Assembly (NCBI RefSeq): GCF_003097615.1
Contig: NZ_QCZG01000027.1
Location: 1-55,659, forward strand
DNA: 55,659 nt
Direction of reading: 5' to 3'
Origin: Pueribacillus theae
GTDB lineage: Bacteria > Bacillota > Bacilli > Bacillales > UBA6769
Made by a program: the position numbers and the translations under genes. Shown here in pieces: positions 44,049 to 53,774 of this stretch. Under the pieces are notes generated by a model, which had not been told where the DNA came from, did no database searches, and was given only the letters and a program-made list of their open reading frames with translations. The number at the start of each line of letters is the position of its first letter. The stretch's first letter is position 1.

Positions 44049-44374
44049 ATATATATGAATTATTTTGTTGGCATTTACTCCAGTGTCATATGGAAATCTT
44101 TTTTTGCGCGATTCACGCCCGTTTAAATGGAGGGTATTCACCCGTGATTGCAATAAGAACCGTCGGCTCTCCTTTTTCTAAGGGGGCTTTTTTAGCAGTT
44201 GCGTCTGCATTCGCCACATCCGTATTTTTTGTTTTTCAAAAACCCACTGTTCAATTGCTACAAACACAAAAAGAGTGTGCACACTTCATTAAGGTACACA
44301 CACTCTGTTGATTATTTTTTAGCATTCTTGGCCAATTCTTTACACACAGATCAAAATGATTGGAGAGAATACAA
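44049..44374. other. intergenic stretch with a hairpin
   Basis: No convincing gene. AGAGTGTG (44272-44279) pairs with CACACTCT (44299-44306), a possible terminator of weak U-run. An open frame here encodes a hydrophobic piece (GAFLAVASAFATSVFFVFQK) that could be a decayed membrane gene. GGAGAG at 44362 is the ribosome site of the hemerythrin gene. Confidence 0.4.
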
Positions 44375-44830
44375 TTGGAAGGAAAACATAGAGGTTTAAA
44401 AAGGCATAAAGTGTTGCAGCCATTGTCTCGGCACCATATGATCGGTCTTCACACAGGTTTAAAATTAAGGAGAGCAGGCACTGAGGAAAGCAGGCTTATA
44501 TTGGAGGAAATTATAAACGATTTGCGCGAATTCTGGATTCCAGAAGGTCAACAGCATTTCCGTGAAGAGGAAGAAATCCTGCTACCTGCTTTTGCTCAAT
44601 ATGCTTCCATTGATCGTCAGGAAATTAAAGAGATGCTTCTTGAACATGTACAAATTCGCTCATTCATTGACACCCTTCTTCGATCCAAAGAACATGATCT
44701 GCCAGTGATGCATGAATTAGGCTTGCTTCTTGAGACTCATATTCGAAAAGAAGAACGGGTTATTTTCCCCATGATCGAAAAAGCGTTGCCTGAAGAACGC
44801 CTTCAAGAACTAGCACCCTATTTTCACTAA
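44375..44830 (+). CDS. hemerythrin HHE domain protein
   Basis: 151 residues from TTG 44375 (GGAGAG 7 nt upstream). The four-helix diiron site is visible as SRHHMIGLHTGLK, HFREEEEILLPAF, LLEHVQIRSFID and LLETHIRKEERVIFPMIEK, giving the H...HxxxE...H...HxxxE set. Binds O2, NO or iron in the cytosol. Near iron uptake genes but with its own transcription direction and start. Confidence 0.85.
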   Translation: MEGKHRGLKRHKVLQPLSRHHMIGLHTGLKLRRAGTEESRLILEEIINDLREFWIPEGQQHFREEEEILLPAFAQYASIDRQEIKEMLLEHVQIRSFIDTLLRSKEHDLPVMHELGLLLETHIRKEERVIFPMIEKALPEERLQELAPYFH

Positions 44831-44927
44831 AACTTTTTATTTACATTTATAGCATTCTACCTTTACAAGAGCTTTTATTTTCGCATTTCCCTTCCCATCC
44901 AGGCAGCGCTTGGATGGGAAGGCACGT

Positions 44928-45436
44928 TTATCGAATCATTTGCTTAACAAGTTCTTTGTTTCGCTTTTTAAAGATGTCATTATGAGAAGAGACCATAGCG
45001 ATTTTATTCGCATCAGGCTGGATGAACTGCTTTGCTTTATTCACAGCATTTGCAGCATCTTGGAAAGCACCCGCAATTAAATTTACCTTCCCTTCATACT
45101 GTAAAATATCCCCAGCAGCGTAAAGACCATCAATGGAAGATTCATTCATTGAATTCCCGGCAATATAGTATTCATTTATCCTTGCAATGTCTAATTCACT
45201 GTTTTCAAGTAATGATGTATCCCGTTCATAGCCGTGATTAATAATCACCTCATCAATAGGTAAAAGAGATGTCTCGCCTGTTTCATGATTTGTCAGTTCA
45301 ACCCGTTCAATCACCTCATGATTCTTACAAGCGATTCAATAACCTTTTTCTTCACTTCCCTCAGCCCGCGATAAAAAGTGGGGTAAACCCCTTCCAGCCC
45401 CCCTCCGATTATAGTCACGTCAAACCTTTTGCCCAA
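44928..45436 (-). pseudogene. ferredoxin/flavodoxin-NADP+ reductase, internally deleted
   Basis: N-terminal remnant from TTG 45436: [20 protein letters not shown], then [17 protein letters not shown], the FAD-binding start of YumC/YcgT-type reductases. The frame then breaks, and the C-terminal part (IERVELTNHETGETSLLPID onward, with YYIAGNSMNESSIDGLYAAG) is in another frame. About 170 central residues, including the NADP site, are missing. The gene is dead, although its Fur box remains upstream. Confidence 0.85.
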
Positions 45437-45467
45437 TTCCCTTCACTCCTTGTATATTTATTGTTTT

Positions 45468-45551
45468 TGATTATCATTCTCAATTAAGTGTTGACAGTAA
45501 CTGAGATGGCAATTATAGTAATCAATATAAAGAAAGTGATAATCATTCTCA
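45468..45551. promoter_or_regulatory. Fur boxes and promoter of the iron-uptake operon
   Basis: Two Fur boxes, TGATTATCATTCTCA (45468-45482) and TGATAATCATTCTCA (45537-45551), flank a SigA promoter TTGACA (45491-45496), 17 nt, TATAGT (45514-45519) directed rightward. The left box could have served the divergent reductase gene. Confidence 0.88.
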
Positions 45552-45587
45552 ATTGCTTATTTAATTTTAACAAACTGGGGTGAACAA

Positions 45588-46433
45588 ATGGCTCGTTTAT
45601 ATACAAGCAACGTCAGCATTGGCTACGGGGAACGACTCATTGTGAAAGATCTTAGTGTGGAAATTCCTGACAAAAAGATCACGACAATTATCGGTCCGAA
45701 TGGCTGTGGCAAGTCGACGCTATTGAAAGCCACCACTCGTATTATTCCGCATCAATCTGGCTCGGTCATATTAGACGGGGAAAATATTTCAAAAGAAAAC
45801 ACAAAGAAACTCGCTAAAAAAATGGCGATTCTTCCACAAACACCAGAAGGCGCCGGCGGGCTAACCGTTGGTGAACTCGTATCCTACGGCCGCTTTCCCT
45901 ATCAAAAGGGCTTTGGACGTTTAACAAAACAGGATATTGAAGTCATTGATTGGGCGCTCGAAGTCACTGGAATAAAAGATTTTAAGTTTCGGCCTGTCGA
46001 CGCCTTATCAGGTGGACAACGTCAACGTGTCTGGATTGCGATGGCGCTTGCACAAGAAACGGAGATTATCTTTCTCGATGAACCGACAACCTACTTAGAT
46101 ATGGCGCATCAACTTGAGGTGTTAGAGCTTCTACAAAAATTAAATGCGGAACAGGGGCGTACCATTGTCATGGTTCTCCATGATTTAAACCAAGCCGCTC
46201 GTTTTGCTGACTACATTATCGCGTTAAAGGATGGCGAAATCGTAAAAGCCGGAAGCTGTGAAGAAGTAATGACCCCAAGTGTGCTCAGAAAAGTTTTTCA
46301 AATTGATGCCGAAATCGGACGTGATCCTCGCACAAACAAACCAATGTGCATCACGTACAATTTAATAAAAGGAGAAGAAAGAAATGAAGAAGCTAGCATT
46401 CCTGCCCCTATTGCTGCTTACGCTAATTCTTAG
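45588..46433 (+). CDS. fhuC: iron-siderophore ABC transporter ATPase
   Basis: 281 residues. Walker A GPNGCGKST, Q-loop ILPQTPE, signature LSGGQRQRVWIAMALAQ, Walker B IIFLDEPTTYLD and switch VLHDLNQAARFAD are intact; FhuC/FecE group. First gene of a Fur-controlled operon, ATPase-binding protein-permease-permease. The 3' end overlaps the next gene by 50 nt. The symbol is by similarity to ferrichrome systems; substrate not proven. Confidence 0.85.
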   Translation: MARLYTSNVSIGYGERLIVKDLSVEIPDKKITTIIGPNGCGKSTLLKATTRIIPHQSGSVILDGENISKENTKKLAKKMAILPQTPEGAGGLTVGELVSYGRFPYQKGFGRLTKQDIEVIDWALEVTGIKDFKFRPVDALSGGQRQRVWIAMALAQETEIIFLDEPTTYLDMAHQLEVLELLQKLNAEQGRTIVMVLHDLNQAARFADYIIALKDGEIVKAGSCEEVMTPSVLRKVFQIDAEIGRDPRTNKPMCITYNLIKGEERNEEASIPAPIAAYANS

Positions 46434-47310
46434 TGCATGCAACTCTAACGATACAACAAAGAAAGAGGACACCTCCACTACAAATGACAAGAAACAAGAA
46501 ACCATTACATACGAATCTGAAGATGGGCCAATTGAAGTACCTGCAGACCCACAAAGAGTCATTTTGCTTTCCGGCTTTACAGGTAATGTACTCGAATTAG
46601 GTGTAAATGTTGTCGGTGTCGATGTCTGGTCTAAAACGAATCCAACTTTCGAGGAGGAATTAAAAGACGTCGAAGAAGTATCTGACGAAAGTTTGGAGAA
46701 AATCATCGAATTAGAGCCCGATCTCATTATCGGATTATCCACGATTAAGAACATCGATAAATTAAAAGAAATTGCACCTACTATAACGTATACATGGGGG
46801 AAAGTTGACTACTTAACCCAGCATTTAGAAATCGGCAAGCTTTTAAACAAAGAGAAAGAAGCCCAAGCTTGGGTTGACGATTTCCGCAGCCGTGCGGAAG
46901 CACTCGGTGAAGAAGTACGCGCTAAAATTGGCGAAGATGCAACGGTATCTGTGATAGAAAGCCATGATAAGGAACTCTACGTTTTCGGTGACAACTGGGC
47001 ACGTGGAACAGAAATCCTCTATCAAGCGATGAAATTGAAAATGCCTGAAAAGGTAAAAGAAATGGCGTTGAAAGACGGCTATTACACAATATCCGCGGAA
47101 CTCATTCCGGAATATGCTGGAGACTATATGATCCTTAGTAAGTACTCAGATGCCGACACTTCATTCCAAGAAACCGAAGCGTATAAAAACATTCCTGCCG
47201 TTAAAAATAACCACGTTTTTGAACTCAATGGGAACGGTGCTTCCTTCACTGATCCCGTGACATTGGAAAAGCAATTAGCATTTTTTAAAGAATCGTTTTT
47301 AGGAAACTAA
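46384..47310 (+). CDS. fhuD: iron-siderophore binding lipoprotein
   Basis: 308 residues. Lipobox LSAC (Cys19), then a helical-backbone binding protein of the FhuD/FecB group: PQRVILLSGFTGNVLELGVN, GVDVWSKTNPTFEEELKDVE, LIIGLSTIKNIDKLKEIAPT and YTWGKVDYLTQHLEIGKLL. The ATG follows AAGGAG at 9 nt, inside the fhuC reading frame. Likely captures hydroxamate siderophores. Confidence 0.82.
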   Translation: MKKLAFLPLLLLTLILSACNSNDTTKKEDTSTTNDKKQETITYESEDGPIEVPADPQRVILLSGFTGNVLELGVNVVGVDVWSKTNPTFEEELKDVEEVSDESLEKIIELEPDLIIGLSTIKNIDKLKEIAPTITYTWGKVDYLTQHLEIGKLLNKEKEAQAWVDDFRSRAEALGEEVRAKIGEDATVSVIESHDKELYVFGDNWARGTEILYQAMKLKMPEKVKEMALKDGYYTISAELIPEYAGDYMILSKYSDADTSFQETEAYKNIPAVKNNHVFELNGNGASFTDPVTLEKQLAFFKESFLGN

Positions 47311-47369
47311 TTCACCAAATGGGGTTTTTCCCATTTCTCCGTTAAAGAAAAGATGAAAGACTGATAGCG

Positions 47370-48380
47370 ATGAAAAAAGACACAAAGCGCACCCTTCCAT
47401 TTTTATTAAAATTTATCGTAGGCATCCTGATATTAATTAGCATGTTTGTCATTTCCATCGTTTTTGGGGCAGCAGACATTGCGATGAAAGATGTCTGGCT
47501 AGCCTTTACGTCCCAAGTAAAGAGTGAACAAATTTCGATCATCCGTGAAATTCGCTTACCTCGTGAAATCGCGGGAATCTTTGTAGGCGCTGCACTTGCT
47601 GTATCTGGTGCCATTATGCAAGGTATGACTCGGAATCCGCTTGCCGACCCTGGATTGCTCGGATTAACGGCTGGTGCAAAGGCTGCACTGGCGATTGCGA
47701 TTGTTTTCTTTCCTTCAGCAAATTACTTCGGTACTATGATCGCTTGCTTTATCGGAGCAGCTGCTGGAGCAATTTTGGTTTTTAGTATTGGCGCCTTGAA
47801 AAAAGGCGGATTTTCCCCTCTTCGAATCGTATTAGCCGGAGCAGCCGTTTCCGCATTTCTTTTCGCCGTTTCAGAAGGGGTCGGCATTTATTTCAAAGTT
47901 TCTAAAGAGGTGTCCATGTGGACAGCAGGAGGATTAATCGGTGTTTCGTGGAAACAACTTCAAGTGATTGTGCCCTTTATTTTGGCAGGCATTCTCATTT
48001 CCCTCTTTCTCTCAAGACAACTTACAATTCTTAGTTTAAGTGAAGAGGTGGCAGTTGGTTTAGGCCAAAAATCAACACAAATCAAGATCCTCCTATTTAT
48101 AATCACCACATTGCTTGCAGGTGCTTCTGTTGCCATCGTTGGAAATATGGTTTTTATCGGATTGATGATCCCCCACATCGTTCGGGCTATTGTCGGAACA
48201 GATTACCGGTTCATTATCCCGATGTCAGCCGTGTTAGGCGCTGCTTTTATGCTTTTAGCTGATACATTTGGCCGTACACTCAATGTGCCGTATGAAACAC
48301 CTGTCGTAGCCATCATTGCGGTGATGGGGCTGCCTTTCTTCCTCATTATCGTCCGTAAAGGAGGCGAGGCGTTCTCATGA
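47370..48380 (+). CDS. fhuB: iron-siderophore ABC permease 1
   Basis: 336 residues with about nine to ten helices, FecCD family: IREIRLPREIAGIFVGAALA, VSGAIMQGMTRNPLADPGLL, GAKAALAIAI and the coupling-helix region MVFIGLMIPHIVRAIVGTD. The stop overlaps the start of the next permease by 4 nt. Confidence 0.87.
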   Translation: MKKDTKRTLPFLLKFIVGILILISMFVISIVFGAADIAMKDVWLAFTSQVKSEQISIIREIRLPREIAGIFVGAALAVSGAIMQGMTRNPLADPGLLGLTAGAKAALAIAIVFFPSANYFGTMIACFIGAAAGAILVFSIGALKKGGFSPLRIVLAGAAVSAFLFAVSEGVGIYFKVSKEVSMWTAGGLIGVSWKQLQVIVPFILAGILISLFLSRQLTILSLSEEVAVGLGQKSTQIKILLFIITTLLAGASVAIVGNMVFIGLMIPHIVRAIVGTDYRFIIPMSAVLGAAFMLLADTFGRTLNVPYETPVVAIIAVMGLPFFLIIVRKGGEAFS

Positions 48381-49384
48381 TCCAGCAAGCTTTAATCAGA
48401 AAACAGCGCATTATTTTATCCCTCTTGTTCACGCTTATTTTCGTAACCATCGTTATCGGGACAGGGCTGGGGCACTCCTCCCTCTCTTATGACAGACTTA
48501 TTCCAACCCTTCTTGGGCAGGGAACATTTAAAGAAGAATTTGTCCTATTTTCTGTTCGCTTACCCCGAATCATCATTACATTGCTAGCAGGCATGGCACT
48601 TGCATTATCCGGCGCAATTTTACAAGGCATCACACGAAATGACTTAGCTGATCCCGGCATTATCGGCATTAACAACGGGGCAGGCGTTGCTGTTGCCCTT
48701 TTCTTTTTGTATTTTCCGATAGAAGCTGGTTCGTTTATTTATTTGCTTCCTCTTGTTGCCTTTATCGGCGGTTTACTAACCGTATGCTTAATCTATCTGT
48801 TTTCATATCATAAAAAACAAGGCCTACAGCCTGTAAGATTAGTGCTCATTGGGATTGGGTTTTCATTTGCGTTAGCCGGGGTTATGATTGTCCTTATTTC
48901 ATCCGCCGAACGTGAAAAAGTAGACTTTATCGCAAAATGGTTAGCCGGAAGTATTTGGGGCACAGATTGGCCCTTCATTTGGGCGCTGCTTCCATGGTTA
49001 GTGCTGCTTATTCCATTTACGCTATATAAAGCACATCGCATAAACCTCCTCGGGCTTAGTGAACCTGTAGCCATTGGTGTTGGTGTATCGCTTGAAAGGG
49101 AGCGTATTGTCCTGCTTTTTACAGCGGTCGCACTCGCCGCTTCAGCGGTTTCTGTCACTGGCGGCATTGCCTTTGTCGGACTAATGGCTCCTCATATGGC
49201 AAAGGCTTTAGTGGGGCCTAGAAACCAGCTATTTATCCCGATCGCTATTTTAATTGGCGGATTCCTCTTATTGCTTGCGGATACGGTTGGACGTAATCTG
49301 GTCGATCCAGACGGTATTCCGGCAGGTATTATGGTGGCATTAATCGGCGGGCCCTATTTTATGTATTTGTTATTGAAAAAATAA
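48377..49384 (+). CDS. fhuG: iron-siderophore ABC permease 2
   Basis: 335 residues, FecCD family: SVRLPRIIITLLAGMALALS, GAILQGITRNDLADPGIIGI, GLSEPVAIGVGVSLERERIV and GGIAFVGLMAPHMAKALVGP. Pairs with the preceding permease to form the channel. Last gene of the operon; terminator follows. Confidence 0.87.
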   Translation: MIQQALIRKQRIILSLLFTLIFVTIVIGTGLGHSSLSYDRLIPTLLGQGTFKEEFVLFSVRLPRIIITLLAGMALALSGAILQGITRNDLADPGIIGINNGAGVAVALFFLYFPIEAGSFIYLLPLVAFIGGLLTVCLIYLFSYHKKQGLQPVRLVLIGIGFSFALAGVMIVLISSAEREKVDFIAKWLAGSIWGTDWPFIWALLPWLVLLIPFTLYKAHRINLLGLSEPVAIGVGVSLERERIVLLFTAVALAASAVSVTGGIAFVGLMAPHMAKALVGPRNQLFIPIAILIGGFLLLLADTVGRNLVDPDGIPAGIMVALIGGPYFMYLLLKK

Positions 49385-49391
49385 AATGGTT

Positions 49392-49425
49392 TAAAAAGCG
49401 AGGGTGCAGCACCCCCGCTTTTTGA
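49392..49425 (+). terminator. terminator of the iron-uptake operon
   Basis: AAAAAGCG(A)GGGTGC / (G)CACCCCCGCTTTTT, a strong stem with short loop and T-run. Confidence 0.85.
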
Positions 49426-49508
49426 TTGTGACCGAAAAATAAAATCCAGCGACAGTTAAAGGATAGATAAGCAACCGAGGCACCAAACTGTTCTTAAATT
49501 AATTGTGA

Positions 49509-49662
49509 AATTTAGGGAGGAATTTGTCATTTAGTGTTGAATCATTGATTTTATAGGCCTAGTAACCTGGGATGAAAATATCAAAATAACGTTCCCTCTT
49601 CCCCTTTTTGACATCATCCCCATTCACAATCCTCTAGTCAAAACTTTCCTTTTTAAAAAAAT
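49509..49662. repeat. ~150-bp MITE-like repeat, copy 1
   Basis: Starts AATTTAGGGAGGAATTTGTC, contains ATAGGCCTAGTAACCTGGG in the middle, and ends with TCACAATCCTCTAGTCAAAA then a T-run. Most diverged of three copies. It lies in the 49426-50093 stretch, which has no gene I can support. Confidence 0.65.
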
Positions 49663-49941
49663 AAGAAAGAGGACGCGTAAGCGTTTTTCTTAAGATAGAA
49701 AGCATAATTTTTCTCTTTCGCAAATTTAAACGTATGAAAATAGTCTTCTAACCGCCCCCGCTAATACGGGATAAAATACTAGCTGACCCTAACCTCGAAA
49801 TGTTGTATAAAGAATTAAAAGACTCATCAAAGGAAAACTGACAAAAAGGCATTCGCTTTTTCGTAAACGGATTAAATAACTAACTGTAAAAAAAAATAAC
49901 ATTTTTATAGAAAATCGAGAAAAATTTTTAAAATTAATGCA

Positions 49942-50093
49942 AAATTTAAGAAGGAATTTGTCAATTGGTGTAGAATAATCGGATTTATAGGTCCTAATAA
50001 CCTAGGATGAAAATACCATAATAACCTTTTCTCTTCCTCTTTTTGACACATTCCTCATTCACAATCCTCTAGTCAAAACTTCCCTTTTTTAAA
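49942..50093. repeat. ~150-bp MITE-like repeat, copy 2
   Basis: Starts AAATTTAAGAAGGAATTTGTC, centre ATAGGTCCTAATAACCTAGG, ends TCACAATCCTCTAGTCAAAA and CTTCCCTTTTTT. The two ends are imperfect inverted repeats of each other. Its right edge abuts the prematurely stopped membrane ORF at 50094. Confidence 0.7.
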
Positions 50094-50267
50094 TTAAACG
50101 TTTGAAAGGATGAATAAAATGGAGCAAAAACTCGATTTAATGACGCCTGATGTCATATCCCAATTCCTGGTCGGATGGGATCGCCTGAATCCGAGGTAGA
50201 AAAACATACCGCCTATAAGAAGAAAAGTTAAACCAAGTATGCCTCCCGTCATATACAAAGCTTCCAA
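50094..50267 (-). pseudogene. truncated DUF3592-like membrane protein
   Basis: 57 residues from TTG 50267, which has GGGGGAGG 7 nt upstream. Begins MEALYMTGGILGLTFLLIGG with one helix, then a soluble start RNWDMTSGVIKSS typical of DUF3592-like proteins. It runs into FCSILFILSNV and stops exactly at the edge of repeat copy 2. The rest of the domain is missing. Downstream of, and possibly co-transcribed with, the protease gene. Confidence 0.5.
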
Positions 50268-50295
50268 GGTGATTCCTCCCCCATTAGATGAAACA

Positions 50296-51105
50296 TTAAT
50301 GATTGGATTCATTAAAATAATCAATCGGAACAAACAGACCTACTTTTCCATATTCTTCATGATCTAATGTCGCAAAGACAATCCCAATCACCTGGCCGTT
50401 TTGATTAATAATTGGACTTCCGCTATTCCCTCGATAAATCGGAGCCTTAACCATCATGACTTCTTTTTCCCAATTCTCCAATTTTATATAATCAATGATT
50501 GTCCCCTCGTTAGCAATCCCTTGAAATTGAAGTGGATTTCCAATAACTTGAATGGGTTCATTGGAAACAAATTTTGTTCGTTCTGCCAGATGTAAATATG
50601 GTAAATTTTCACCCTTTGTTTCTAAAACAGCCAGATCAATCGATGGATCTGTCATAACAACCTCTGCAGTAAATAACCCATCATTAGGAAACGAAACGGT
50701 AACAGTCTCCTTTCCATCAATAACATGATCGTTTGTTAAGATCGTTCCATCACTCGATATCGAGAAGCCTGTCCCTCTGCTATCTTCCGTCGCGATCACA
50801 ACAACTGCTTTTTTATATTCTTTTATGTCGTCTTGAGTTGATAATTTAGCAGAGGTTATGAGAAAATCTATCGCTGGAATTGAAAATGTTTGTGGTATGA
50901 GGGCAATTGCATTGAAAACCATTGCCATGGCAATCAGCCAAAATACCCATTTAGGGAATGGGCGTTTTGCTTTTGAACTCGACTTCCTTTGTTGTTCTTT
51001 AGCCGAGATTTCCTTTTGCGCTTCTAGAACAAGGTCATGCATCTGTTCATCGTCGAGATCTTCGAATAAATCCTCGTCAAACTTGTTTCGGTCTTTGCTC
51101 CCCAT
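50296..51105 (-). CDS. membrane-anchored trypsin-like serine protease (HtrA-like, no PDZ)
   Basis: 269 residues. Acidic N-terminus, one membrane helix (about 53-72), then a chymotrypsin fold facing outside. Catalytic triad: His in TNDHVIDGKETV, Asp in DPSIDLAVLETK, Ser in PIYRGNSGSPIINQNGQVIG. DegP/HtrA-like, but the protein ends after the protease domain (VPIDYFNESNH) with no PDZ. Probably a cell-surface quality-control or processing enzyme. Confidence 0.85.
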   Translation of the reverse strand: MGSKDRNKFDEDLFEDLDDEQMHDLVLEAQKEISAKEQQRKSSSKAKRPFPKWVFWLIAMAMVFNAIALIPQTFSIPAIDFLITSAKLSTQDDIKEYKKAVVVIATEDSRGTGFSISSDGTILTNDHVIDGKETVTVSFPNDGLFTAEVVMTDPSIDLAVLETKGENLPYLHLAERTKFVSNEPIQVIGNPLQFQGIANEGTIIDYIKLENWEKEVMMVKAPIYRGNSGSPIINQNGQVIGIVFATLDHEEYGKVGLFVPIDYFNESNH

Positions 51106-51289
51106 GCAACCACCACTGTTCGCTTAAAATTTTTAACTCCCAACGGATCGCGCCTATTCGTCATTTTAACATAAAAGACCCACAGTCTGGTTTAGACTTG
51201 TGAGCCTTGCATGAAAGTCATGCTCCCTCCATTGCGGTATTTCCGATTGATTTTTGTTTTATGTTTACGGATTTTCTTGGTAGGGCTAA

Positions 51290-51531
51290 ATCTTTCGGGG
51301 CTAGAAGAAAAAGTAGAAGTTATCAAAAATACAATGGCAACCAAAGATGGTGTTTCCAACATGCCAGCAATGAAATTAGCCGTTTTTGAAATATCAGATA
51401 CAGTCAAGCGTTTTGAAAATACGCAAGAAAAACATGAACGTACTCTTGATGTTTTATCAAGAAGGTCGATAGATCAAGAAGCTAACATTTTTAAGAAATT
51501 TAGAAGGAATTTGTCAATTGGTGTTGAATAA
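51290..51531 (+). pseudogene. fragment of a coiled-coil protein gene, ending in repeat copy 3
   Basis: Frame with GLEEKVEVIKNTMATKDGVS, then ETLxT-like helix FEISDTVKRFENTQEKHERT and LDVLSRRSIDQEANIF: coiled-coil C-terminal region of a larger protein. The last dozen codons (KKFRRNLSIGVE) are supplied by repeat copy 3. Sequence upstream is unrelated, and no ribosome site is seen, so it is a remnant. Confidence 0.55.
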
Positions 51532-51648
51532 TCGAATTTATAGGTCTATTAACCTAGGTTAAATATACCAGAACAACCTTCATTTTCTCTTCCAAAACAT
51601 AATCCTCATCCACAATCCTCTATACCCAAACATTCTTTTTTTAAAGAT
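51497..51648. repeat. ~150-bp MITE-like repeat, copy 3
   Basis: Starts AAATTTAGAAGGAATTTGTC, centre ATAGGTCTATTAACCTAGG, ends CACAATCCTCTATACCCAAA then T-run and AAAG. It fuses in frame to the coiled-coil fragment on its left and overlaps a small minus-strand ORF on its right. Confidence 0.7.
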
Positions 51649-51810
51649 AAAACGCATAATTTTTCGTTTCAGTTTTGGATTTAATTTCTCTTGATGTGCT
51701 TTAAATAAATCTTCATCAATCATGTTTTGGTCTTTACTGCATTCAATTCTAATACAGCAGAAAAACTCCAGCAATGAAGGGGCATCACTAGAGTTTATCT
51801 TCTTTTCCAT
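51580..51810 (-). CDS. small basic ORF downstream of the BceB-like permease
   Basis: 76 residues: a Cys-containing start (SLLEFFCCIRIECSKDQNM) and a basic end (PKLKRKIMRFIFKKRMFGYR). The ATG overlaps the permease stop (TAATG), which would allow coupled translation, yet its 3' half lies in repeat copy 3. It may be a chance frame or a gene whose end was replaced by the repeat. Confidence 0.3.
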   Translation of the reverse strand: MEKKINSSDAPSLLEFFCCIRIECSKDQNMIDEDLFKAHQEKLNPKLKRKIMRFIFKKRMFGYRGLWMRIMFWKRK

Positions 51811-53774
51811 TATAGGGCTTCTTTAATAACTTTTTTGGAGTAAAGAACGGACAGGATGCCAAAGATCGAATATAAGGCAGTGTACAGTACCATAACAGCA
51901 ATCATCGGCGTCCATAATTCGGTTCCGAAAAAGAACCATCCTGATTTGACGGCAAAATAGCTATGGAACAACCCGACAACGAGCGGAATTCCAAAATTAA
52001 AAAGTTGTTTCAACTGAATCCCCTTCAATAAATCATTTTGTGTAAATCCGAGTTTTCGTAAAATCGTGTAATTTCTCTTCTCATCTTCACCTTCATCCAT
52101 TTGCTTAAAATAGAGTATGCAGCCCGACGTGATCAGGAAGGTTAACCCTAAAAAGCCGACGATAAACATCCCGAGACCACTCACTTGTTTCTGGATGTTC
52201 GCCATTTCGAAACGAGATAAAGCTGTGTCGTTTTCGCTTAATTTTAAGTTCTGAAAAACAGCATTCGCGCTTTTAATATTTTTCTTATCCTCTATATCAA
52301 TCCCAATATATACGGAGGATTCCAGTTGAAGTTCTGGATTAATTTGAATTTCTGGATTAATGTCTTTCTTCAAACGTTCAAAAACAGCCTCATCTACAAT
52401 GGCAACAGGCAGGCCGCCACTGGTGAAATTGTATGAAAGAATGTGGTCATCCTGAAGCCCAATGAATGTTTGAGGAATGCTTTTCGTTTTTCCCATCAAT
52501 TCAATCTCTCCGGAATCCTTCAGGGTCAGCATTTTGCTCAACACCTTAGCATACCCTGTGAAGATTGTTTCATCTGGTGATACATTAATATCTTTCAAAC
52601 CTTTATCACTTACAACAGAAAGGGTCATCATCTTGGGATCGAATTCCTTTTCTTTTAATTTCGTTTCCATAATATCCTCGAGATTTACATCAACCTGAAT
52701 AACCTCATGCTTTGTTTCATGAAATGCAATTCCTTCCTCTTTCAAGGCAAGCTTAAGCTGCTCGGCACTTTCAACGCTTGAAAGTGAAAAATCAGCCGGT
52801 ACACTCGTTTCAGCTTCCTTCTCGGCAGAGTAATAGGAAATATAGCTTAGCGACAACAGGCCAATGGCAAGAGCAGATACGGTCGTGATGATCGTTAACA
52901 AAAAGGCATTCGATTTCATACGAAACATAATCGACGATAAGGACAACACCTCATTAATATTCAAATAGCCGTCCCTGTTTTTTCGAATCACATTGGTGAT
53001 AAACCGGACTGAACCTTTGTAAAAGAAATACGTTCCAATGATGACCGAGCCAAGAATAAAAATCATCGCCATAAATAGCTCAGTCATCGTGGTAAAATCA
53101 CCGCCGAATAGTTTTGAAGATACATAGTAGCCTATCATGATCAAGGCAATGCCAAGAATCCCCATCATGATTTCAAAGACAGTAATTTTCTTAACCTTGC
53201 CTTCCGCAGTCGAAATAACACGGAATAGGGATAAAATGCTTTGGTTTTTAATGAAAATAACATTCATCACCATAATCAAAACATAAATGGCCCCAAACAC
53301 GAGCAACGTTTGAACAAACGCTTCGGTCGAAAAGTGAAGCGTTGTGTTTATTTCCACGCCCGTTACTTTAAATAAAATCATCTTAATTAATTTGGAACTG
53401 GCAAATCCGATAAAAATTCCAATCAATAAAGACCCGAAATAGAGCAGGAAATTTTCCGTGGTCAGAAGACGGAAGATTTTACTTTTTGTCATGCCGATTA
53501 ATTGGAATAAACCAATTTCCTTGCTTCTTCTTTTGATAAAAAGGTTATTCGCATACAATAGAAAAACGGAGACAATGGCAATGAGTAATATAGAAGCTGT
53601 TCGAATCCCAGCCGCTCCCTTAACCGATCCTTTTGTTTCATCCATGGAAGGATCAAATTGTAGCGTGACGAACGCGAAGTAGAGGCCCACACTAAAAATT
53701 AAGGCAAACACATACAGGTAATAATTTGTCAGGTTCTTTTTCAAATTGCGGAGGATGAGTTGATTAATGCTCAT
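51810..53774 (-). CDS. BceB-type ABC transporter permease
   Basis: 654 residues, ten membrane helices with FtsX-like domains. A large outer loop (about residues 310-520, after [20 protein letters not shown]) lies between helices 7 and 8, the peptide-sensing region of Bce systems. FVTLQF near the N-terminus and [20 protein letters not shown] near the end fit the family. It confers resistance to, and sensing of, cell-wall-active peptides. The start overlaps the ATPase gene by 11 nt. Confidence 0.85.
   Translation of the reverse strand: MSINQLILRNLKKNLTNYYLYVFALIFSVGLYFAFVTLQFDPSMDETKGSVKGAAGIRTASILLIAIVSVFLLYANNLFIKRRSKEIGLFQLIGMTKSKIFRLLTTENFLLYFGSLLIGIFIGFASSKLIKMILFKVTGVEINTTLHFSTEAFVQTLLVFGAIYVLIMVMNVIFIKNQSILSLFRVISTAEGKVKKITVFEIMMGILGIALIMIGYYVSSKLFGGDFTTMTELFMAMIFILGSVIIGTYFFYKGSVRFITNVIRKNRDGYLNINEVLSLSSIMFRMKSNAFLLTIITTVSALAIGLLSLSYISYYSAEKEAETSVPADFSLSSVESAEQLKLALKEEGIAFHETKHEVIQVDVNLEDIMETKLKEKEFDPKMMTLSVVSDKGLKDINVSPDETIFTGYAKVLSKMLTLKDSGEIELMGKTKSIPQTFIGLQDDHILSYNFTSGGLPVAIVDEAVFERLKKDINPEIQINPELQLESSVYIGIDIEDKKNIKSANAVFQNLKLSENDTALSRFEMANIQKQVSGLGMFIVGFLGLTFLITSGCILYFKQMDEGEDEKRNYTILRKLGFTQNDLLKGIQLKQLFNFGIPLVVGLFHSYFAVKSGWFFFGTELWTPMIAVMVLYTALYSIFGILSVLYSKKVIKEAL

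Noticed and set aside
49660..49696. AAGAAAGAGGACGCG...AAGCGTTTTTCTT hairpin as a repeat of the one at 35391-35418
   Set aside because: Similar in type, but short and A/T-rich; the likeness may be chance.
51192..51407. 71-codon minus-strand ORF next to the protease gene as a transposase tail
   Set aside because: No transposase motifs, and it is antisense to the coiled-coil fragment.
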